Shown here piece by piece: positions 57,924-64,000 of a DNA stretch of 64,000 bases (positions are counted from its first letter, which is position 1; every line of letters begins with the position of its first letter). Position numbers and translations under genes: made by a program. The DNA is taken from the NCBI RefSeq assembly GCF_041146795.1, contig NC_135179.1:13141047-13205046 (forward strand). The letters run 5' to 3'. The stretch is from Maylandia zebra. Its lineage: Eukaryota > Chordata > Actinopteri > Cichliformes > Cichlidae. The notes under the pieces are model-generated. The model did no database searches and was not told where the DNA came from. It saw only the letters and a program-made list of their open reading frames with translations.

Positions 57924-58043
57924 ACACCTCAGCTTCACTACTGGAACTTCAACATTATGCACTCCACACTGTATATAAATGCCACTTGTTTTGCACATAT
58001 TCAACTCTGTATATTTTATATATTTTATTATTATTATTATTAT

Positions 58044-58079
<36 letters not shown>

Positions 58080-58099
58080 ATTCAATTTGTAAAAATGTG

Positions 58100-58130
<31 letters not shown>

Positions 58131-58361
58131 GTAGGAAAATATTTAGTATACACATCCAGAAATGCATACACTATTATATATTGTACATATATTTATTAGT
58201 TTCAGGTTGGCCATTCTTGTATTTTGCTCGTTTGTGTTGTTGTGTTTGCACATCTCTGTTGCTTGTGGGGCTCGCACACAAGAATTTCACTCGCATGTGC
58301 TGTGCCAGTGTGCCTGCACATGTGATGTGACAATAAAAGTGATTTGATTTGATTTGATTTG
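56642..58361 (+). mobile_element. 5'-truncated L2/CR1-group LINE with 3' tail
   Basis: It contains the C-terminal half of a reverse transcriptase, a long 3' UTR (57924-58361) with (TTA)n, T-run and (CA)n tracts, and ends in (GATTT)n 'tgatttgatttgatttgatttgag', the tail type of L2/CR1-group elements. The coding part is split by a frameshift. Same orientation as ndnfl and dnajc9. Confidence 0.85.
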
Positions 58362-58942
58362 AGTTACATTCCAACTGGTCCTATCTATGTATTCATTTAA
58401 CTGAGTTGGGGACTGCAAGATTATGGGTACTTTAGTTGTACTGTTTTAACACCAAACATGTATCGTGTAAAAATGTATTAACATTTATAGTTTATAACAT
58501 ACTGGCAACACATTGAAGATGTTAAGTACATGTATACACACTATAAATACTATCTGAAAGACGTTTGGGAAATAAGTAAAGAAAAAAAGTTTTAAAAAGT
58601 TGTTCAAAACTATCTTTCCCCAAAGGATAAATCTTGTGTTATCTCTTGTGTAAAAGTGCGCAAGTTTTGTGTGAAAAAGAAGTCATGAAAGGCCTCATTA
58701 CACATTCTGATAATGTCGGTCACGAGATCCAATCAGAAGACGTTTCTGTACGTTACGCAAGCGCGTCGATGCACGCAGTGGTCTCTGTGACAGGCTAGCG
58801 CGCCAAATTGATGTTACCGACAACAGAAAACAAATTAATGCTTAGCTAGCCACAAAACTACCCAGTACACGTCGCGGAGAGTCTTAGGACGAAATTGTTT
58901 TCCTGTCAAAGCTCAGACTGAGGCACCTGGTCCGCTGTCAGG
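58362..58942 (+). promoter_or_regulatory. Promoter and 5' UTR region of dnajc9
   Basis: The stretch 58700-58942 has several CpG sites (gcgcgtcgatgcacgc, gctagcgcgcc, cgtcgcggag), unlike the AT-rich DNA upstream. It precedes the dnajc9 start by under 250 bases with no TATA box, as for a housekeeping-type promoter. Confidence 0.55.
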
Positions 58943-61900
58943 ATGGGTCTGCTCGAGCGTTGCCAGGAGCTTTTTAAGACCTCAAACTTGTATGAGGTTC
59001 TGGGAATCAACAAAGAGGCGACAGAGGCTGAGATCCGGAGGAGCTACTACAAAGTGTCGCTGAAAGTCCATCCAGACCGGGCTCCTGACGACCCGCTGGC
59101 CACAGAGAAATTTCAGGTGAACGCTCGTTGTTGTTGTGACAACACACATACACGCAGAGATTAAGCTAGGCTTGCGAGCTAGCTAACGCAGCTAACTGTA
59201 GTTGCCGTGAATAATCTCGCACTGTGCCATCACAGACTTCACCCCAGTAGCATCCAGTCGCGGGATTTGGACATGCGTTTGTGGTATCTACATGATTACA
59301 GAGATGTTTTGAGCATCCCCCAGTGATACTGAATTTTCACAGTAATTCAGGTGCAAAACAGACTCGTTAGGTAATTTATATCCCCACATATAAGTTACCC
59401 TGTAAACTGAATTCAACACTTTGCTTACTACCTCAAATAGAACCTGTATTAGAAAGTCAAGCAGGCTAAACGAAACAGTTGAGAAACTAAGTCTCACATC
59501 TATGGTGAGAGCCATTATCCACAAATGGAAAAAACGTGGAACAGAACCTTCCCATCAAAGACTCATCCAGGAGGTAAAAAAATAACCCCAAACAACATCT
59601 AACGAACCTCACTTGTCTCTGTTAAAGTAAGTGTTAATGATTCAATGATAAGAAAGAGACTGGGCAAAAATGACATCCACTGGAGAGTTCAAAGGCGAAA
59701 ACCACTACTGATTAAAAAGACCACAAAGGCTCATGTCACATTTGCAAAAAAAACAAACAAAAAACATTGTAATGATCCCCATGCCTTTTGGGAAAATATT
59801 CTGTGGACTCGCTAGGCAAAGTTGAACTTTTGGTTTGAGTTACATCAGGGTGTAAAACGAAGACATAATTTCATAAGTATGATATGACGTTATTGTGATG
59901 GCCGCTGCTGGTTTAGGACCTGAATGACTTGCTGTTATGGATGGAACCATGAATTCTGAAAATGCAGAAAGTCCTGAAGGGGAATGTGTCAAGCAGAGAC
60001 AAAAAGAAAAAAAAAGAAAAAAAAAAACAAAGATTATGCAGTGGCCTAGTTTAAGTCCAAACTTAAATCAGATCCAGATGTTTTGGCATGACATTAAAAA
60101 GGCCGATCATGGTCAAAAACCTTCCAATGTGGCTGAATTAAAACACTTCTGTTGTAAAGAAGAGCGGGCCAGATTGCCTCCACAGTGATGTGAAAGCCTC
60201 ATTGCCAGTTATCACAAACACTTGATTGCCATTCTTGCTGCCAGTGGTGGTTAAACCAGTTATTAGGTTTAGGGGTAATTACCTTTTCACATAGGGCCAT
60301 ATAGGTTTGGATCGGCTTGAATTCCAAAAATAAAAGTATTTAAAATAGCACTTTGTATTTATCTGGGTTTTGTCTAATATCAAAATGTGTTTAGTGATCT
60401 AAAAAATGTCAGTGATATGGGGGGGGGGACAGAAAACAGGGGAGGCAAATACTTCTTGCAACAAAACTGTTAATCTAGTGTTGTCAGGTAAAGGCACTTG
60501 CTAAGGTATTGGAAGTTATTGACCATAATGAATTAATGAATGACTTTAAATAATAATAATAAATTTTATTTTAAAGCACCTTTCAGAACACTCAAGGACA
60601 CTGCACACAGCAGAATAATAAAAACAAGCATAAAAGCAGACAATTTACAAAATCATATAATGCAAAACATAAAACAGATTTAAAATAGCAGAATGGAAAA
60701 GGTTATGTGGGATAAGCTATTTTGAACAGGTGAGTTTTGAATCTAGACTTAAAAAGAGAAAAGGAAGTAATATTTCTTATATCAGGAGGTAGGCAATTCC
60801 AAAGTCGAGGAGCAGAGCAGCTGAAAGCCCTGCTCCCCATAGTGGCGAGGCGGGGGGAGGGGGCAGAGAGAGAAAGAGAAGAAGATGATTTAAGACGCCA
60901 AGCTGGAATGGTGATCTGAACCAAATCAGCGAGATATGGAGGGAAGAGAAGATGAATAGCCTTACATGTATACAAAAGTATTTTAAAATTGATGCGATAT
61001 TTGACCGGCAGCCAATTAAGCTGTTGCAGGACAGGGGTGATGTGGTAAATAGATGGGGTCCTTGTGATAATAGCAGAGTTCTGGACACGTTGAAGCTTAT
61101 GTATGGACTTTTGGGTGAGACCAAAAAGAAGTGAATTGCAGTAATCAATCCGAGAAGTAACAAAGCTATGAACAAGAATAGCAGTGGCATGTGGAGTGAG
61201 AAAAGGATGGACAAGATTAATGTTGCGCAATTGGAAATATGCAGACCGAATAACATTATTGATGTGTGAATTAAAAGATAAAGTCCTGTCGAGGATGACA
61301 CCCAAACTTTTCACATATGGAGAAACAGAGAACGGTGAGTTATTGATAGTAACAGAGAAGTTATTAGTTCTGGATAATGTTGATTTAGAGCAGGGGTGTC
61401 AAACTCAAATACACAGTGGGCCAAAATTCAAAACTAGAACAAGGTCGCGGGCTAACATTAATATTTATTGAAAAATATCTTCCTCCAGATTTAAGAATTA
61501 ATCTCTTCTTATGGACTCAAACAAGTTTTGCTGAAAAACTGAATGTGGAACAAGCAAAGCTTAATACTAAACAATGTATATATTAGCTGTATAATACCAG
61601 TAGGCCAGCTCTAATAGTAATTTGGTATGGCTTCGCAGGCCACATGTAATTAGGCTGCGGGCCAAATTTGGCCCGCGGGCCAGAGTTTGACACCTATGAT
61701 TTAGAGCCTGCCAAAAGAAGCTCTGATTTATTTTGGTATATGAAAATGCCTATAATATAAAGGCTGTGGCAGCATCTCACAAATGTCTCTTGTCTAGTTC
61801 GTATATGTATATATAGGTGCGGCATTTTACAGACTAATATCAAGTAATGGCCTCAGTTCATCAGTGTTTCAATGCACCTCTAAATCAGTGTGTAATACCA

Positions 61901-63090
61901 TAGTTTTCAGTAAGAGTTGTATTTTGGTGTGAAATGTCCCTACAGGTGTTGGGAAAGCTGTACGCGGTGCTGAGCGATAAGGAGCAGAAGGCTATTTACG
62001 ATGAGCAGGGAGTGGTGGATGAAGAGTCTGACGTCCTGAAGCAAGACCGCTGTTGGGAAGACTATTGGAGACTGCTTTTCCCAAAGGTACCAGAGCACAG
62101 AGTGATTTTTGTTTTTTCACTAACATGACTCACTAATGAGTCACAGTGAATGTTGTTTGTCTGTCTGTGTCCTGGGATGATGTGACACCTGTCACTTAGA
62201 GGAGGAGGTTACAGCAAATATATGGTCAGACTACACCTATGCATAATAGTAAATTGATGCAAGCATAATATATTTCAATTTGTTTGTTTTATTATTAATT
62301 CATTAATGTTCATATTACAACATTACAACATGCTGTCTTTCCACCCACCTCATAGATCACAGTCCAGGACATACTTGAGTTTGAGAAGACGTACAAGGGC
62401 TCTGACGAGGAGCGACAGGATGTGATCAAGCTTTACTTACAGCACGAGGGAGATATGGACGCCATCACCGCCTCAGCTCTGTGCTGCTCCCAAGAAGATG
62501 AGCCCAGGCTGTGCAGCATGATCCAAGATGCCATCGATAGTGGCGAAGTAACAGCCTTCCCAGCTTTTACTCATGAGACCGAGAAGAAGAAAAGGGCCCG
62601 GAGGAAGAGGGTGAGAGATGTGTTGGTGTTGAATCACAACTTATGTGCAGGGTTTTGTTTTGTTTTTTGCCATGATTGTTAGATGGCCAAAAGTACTTGT
62701 AAAACTTTAATCATTGCTAATAATTTGTAAGAAATGAGTACAAAAGATAAGGCTCCAGTGTCTTTGAGCTTAATGATTGCACCTAACCTTGCAGGCTGAT
62801 AGAGAGCGCCAAGAAGCAGAGGAAATGCAGAAAAAGATGGGGCTGGACGACCAGGATGACAGTCTTGTGATGATGCTTAAGGTGACAAATGCATGTGCAG
62901 ATGTTAGAAAGTTTCAGGGGTATAGCTTGTTTATCCTCTGACTAACTTTGCTTTCTTCTTGTTTCCTTCTCTGCAGCAACGACAGCAGTCCAGAGAGCAA
63001 AATTTTAACAGTTTCCTGTCTGACCTGGAAGCAAAATACTCCAAGAAAAGTGCCCCAAAACCCCAAAAAGGAAAAAAAGCAAAAAAGTAA
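58943..63090 (+). CDS. dnajc9: DnaJ homolog subfamily C member 9, histone co-chaperone
   Basis: Five exons, all joining in phase 0: 58943-59116, 61946-62086, 62356-62610, 62795-62881, 62977-63090, giving 256 aa (human DNAJC9 is 260). The J domain spans about 14-82 with HPD at 40-42 (VHPDR), which stimulates HSP70 ATPase. The segment after it ([24 protein letters not shown]) is typical of DNAJC9, as is [18 protein letters not shown]. The C-terminus is Lys-rich with a likely nuclear signal (KKKRARRKR). DNAJC9 binds histone H3-H4 and recruits HSP70 to histone supply. The start is set by [11 protein letters not shown], matching MGLLDLCEEVF. Confidence 0.95.
59477..60470 (+). pseudogene. Tc1-like transposase remnant in dnajc9 intron 1
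   Basis: Fragments read like a Tc1 transposase with stops and frameshifts throughout: 'catccaggaggta', 'agaaagagactgggcaaaaa', 'ggcgaaaaccactactgattaaaaag', 'cttttgggaaaatattctgtggac', 'atggaaccatgaattctg', 'ccaatgtggctgaattaaaa', 'agttattaggtttagggg'. The order fits a Tc1 transposase in the plus orientation. The C-terminal [17 protein letters not shown] and EERARLPPQ pieces are visible. Its 5' end is unclear and a TIR-like end lies near 60470. Confidence 0.85.
60545..61390 (-). pseudogene. LINE fragment (jockey/CR1-L2-type C-terminus), minus strand
   Basis: The minus frame (60703-61314) reads [62 protein letters not shown] and [15 protein letters not shown], the conserved end of fish LINE reverse transcriptases. 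The 3' tail continues to about 60545 ('ataataataaattttatttt'). Upstream coding sequence beyond 61390 is interrupted by a hAT MITE and resumes at about 61707-61750. It is 5'-truncated. Confidence 0.82.
61391..61698. mobile_element. hAT MITE with 8-bp target duplication
   Basis: Ends CAGGGGTGTCAAACTC and its inverted counterpart GAGTTTGACACCTATG. The 8-base duplication ATTTAGAG flanks it at 61383-61390 and 61699-61706. The 308-bp interior is non-coding, with 'gcgggccaaatttggcccgcgggcc' palindromic sequence near the right end. It interrupts the LINE fragment, so it inserted later. Confidence 0.92.
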
Positions 63091-63284
63091 AATGTTCTAA
63101 TATTAGTAGATACAATGTATGTAAGTTCTGGAAGATAACCACATTCACAAAACAAACAACTTTGGAAGAACATTCATATACACAGTTGTACAGCTGCATT
63201 CTGTAATCATTGAAATGATCAGCCTCAGTAGCTTTTATGTGACGCTGTATTTTGTCTCATTTGTTTTTTCTGTTAATCTTAAAA

Positions 63285-63306
63285 AATAAAAAAAAACCCA
63301 AATAAA
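63285..63306 (+). terminator. Candidate polyadenylation signals of dnajc9
   Basis: AATAAA at 63285-63290 and AAATAAAT at about 63300-63306, about 200 bases after the stop codon. A cleavage site shortly after fits. Confidence 0.65.
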
Positions 63307-63309
63307 TCC

Positions 63310-64000
63310 AGTTATGTAACACATCATTGCTTCACAGCGTTGTTTATTTATTTATTTTTACAAAACAGGTTAAAAGAAAATGCATTGCAGAAAATTGTTG
63401 ACTTTTTTTCAAGCTTTGTGGCATGGCTGTCTGATAAATGATCCTGAATACATATAAATTTACCTTTTTGCAGTAACCCTGATGTTACCTGTCAAAGCAC
63501 CCCCGCTTGGCTTAGCTTAGATTTAAAAACGTTACATCCCGTAAAATGTTTTGTACATACGTGACAAGCTATTTACAAATAAAGTTTTATATCACTGCCT
63601 CTTATGTTCCTTTTGCTGTCGTGTCATGCAGTTTAAAACCCACAGCCCCTCTCGTGATTTAAAATAAGCTCGTCTTTTTGTTTTCCTTCCTGTGTACGAT
63701 GATATGCAAAGAGGCTATGGATAAATGCTTGTCGTGTCCCTATAAAAGATACAGTACCAAACTCTCTGATTTAGCTTCAGAGAGGAAAAAAAAAGTGCTT
63801 TTTATCCTCTGTAATCCTGTCGGGATGAATGTGTTATTCCCTGCATAGTGGGTTCCTGGTACAACAACGCAGCACAGAGGATAATATACAGTACGTTCAC
63901 ATATAAATAGATATATACATAGTTACATCATACATGAACTAAGGTCTAAATATGCAGCTCATACTGTACATGAAGATGGAGTTATTGTTAATAATTATTT
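63310..64000. other. Downstream region; possible 3' UTR of a convergent gene
   Basis: No coding exon. On the minus strand TAAATAAATAAA (63342-63353) offers polyadenylation signals, which would fit the 3' end of a convergent gene lying to the right of the window. This is a weak inference. Confidence 0.3.

Overview
The window is vertebrate nuclear DNA, most likely from a ray-finned fish. Coding sequence is split into small exons with GT-AG introns, intergenic DNA is AT-rich, and microsatellites and teleost-type transposons are abundant (Ty3/Gypsy chromovirus, R4/Dong-like and L2/CR1-like LINEs, Tc1-like and hAT transposons, a tRNA-derived SINE). A percomorph such as a cichlid is my guess from the repeat types; the sequence does not prove it. 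No operons, CRISPR arrays or prokaryotic signals are present.

Layout. From 1 to about 8.2 kb I see only non-coding DNA; it may be the first intron of a leftward gene whose CpG-rich promoter and first exon lie at about 8.2-8.85 kb. Exon-like pieces of a minus-strand gene follow: a C-terminal pair at 13294-13571 and a 237-base exon at 23512-23748, resembling a multicopy teleost family I recall under 'SAMD3-like' names. Between them sits a complete, very young Ty3/Gypsy chromovirus (14887-20780, minus strand) with nearly identical LTRs, a CAATA target duplication, a gag/pol overlap carrying GGGAAAA, and one disabling frameshift in a homopolymer. From 20.8 to 28.7 kb lie duplicated exon-like segments, a SINE, LINE tails, and a hAT element nested in a Tc1-like remnant.

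Three well supported plus-strand genes fill the right half. (1) A secreted SPARC-family gene (30375-37914, 259 aa: signal peptide, follistatin/Kazal module, short EF-hand domain) is best explained as SPARCB, the paralogue reported lost in tetrapods. One intron carries a 5'-truncated R4/Dong-like LINE inserted in a TA microsatellite. (2) An NDNF-family gene, probably ndnfl (46208-54169, 581 aa), encodes a secreted fibronectin-III neurotrophic/vascular factor. (3) dnajc9 (58943-63090, 256 aa) encodes a nuclear J-domain histone co-chaperone; its first intron holds a Tc1 remnant and a LINE fragment interrupted by a hAT MITE. An L2/CR1-type LINE lies between ndnfl and dnajc9.

The three genes are ordinary unlinked-function neighbours: two are secreted or extracellular-matrix-type proteins and one is a nuclear chaperone. 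The richest new material is in the mobile elements, especially a predicted self-priming signature in the chromovirus, and in the SPARCB-like gene.
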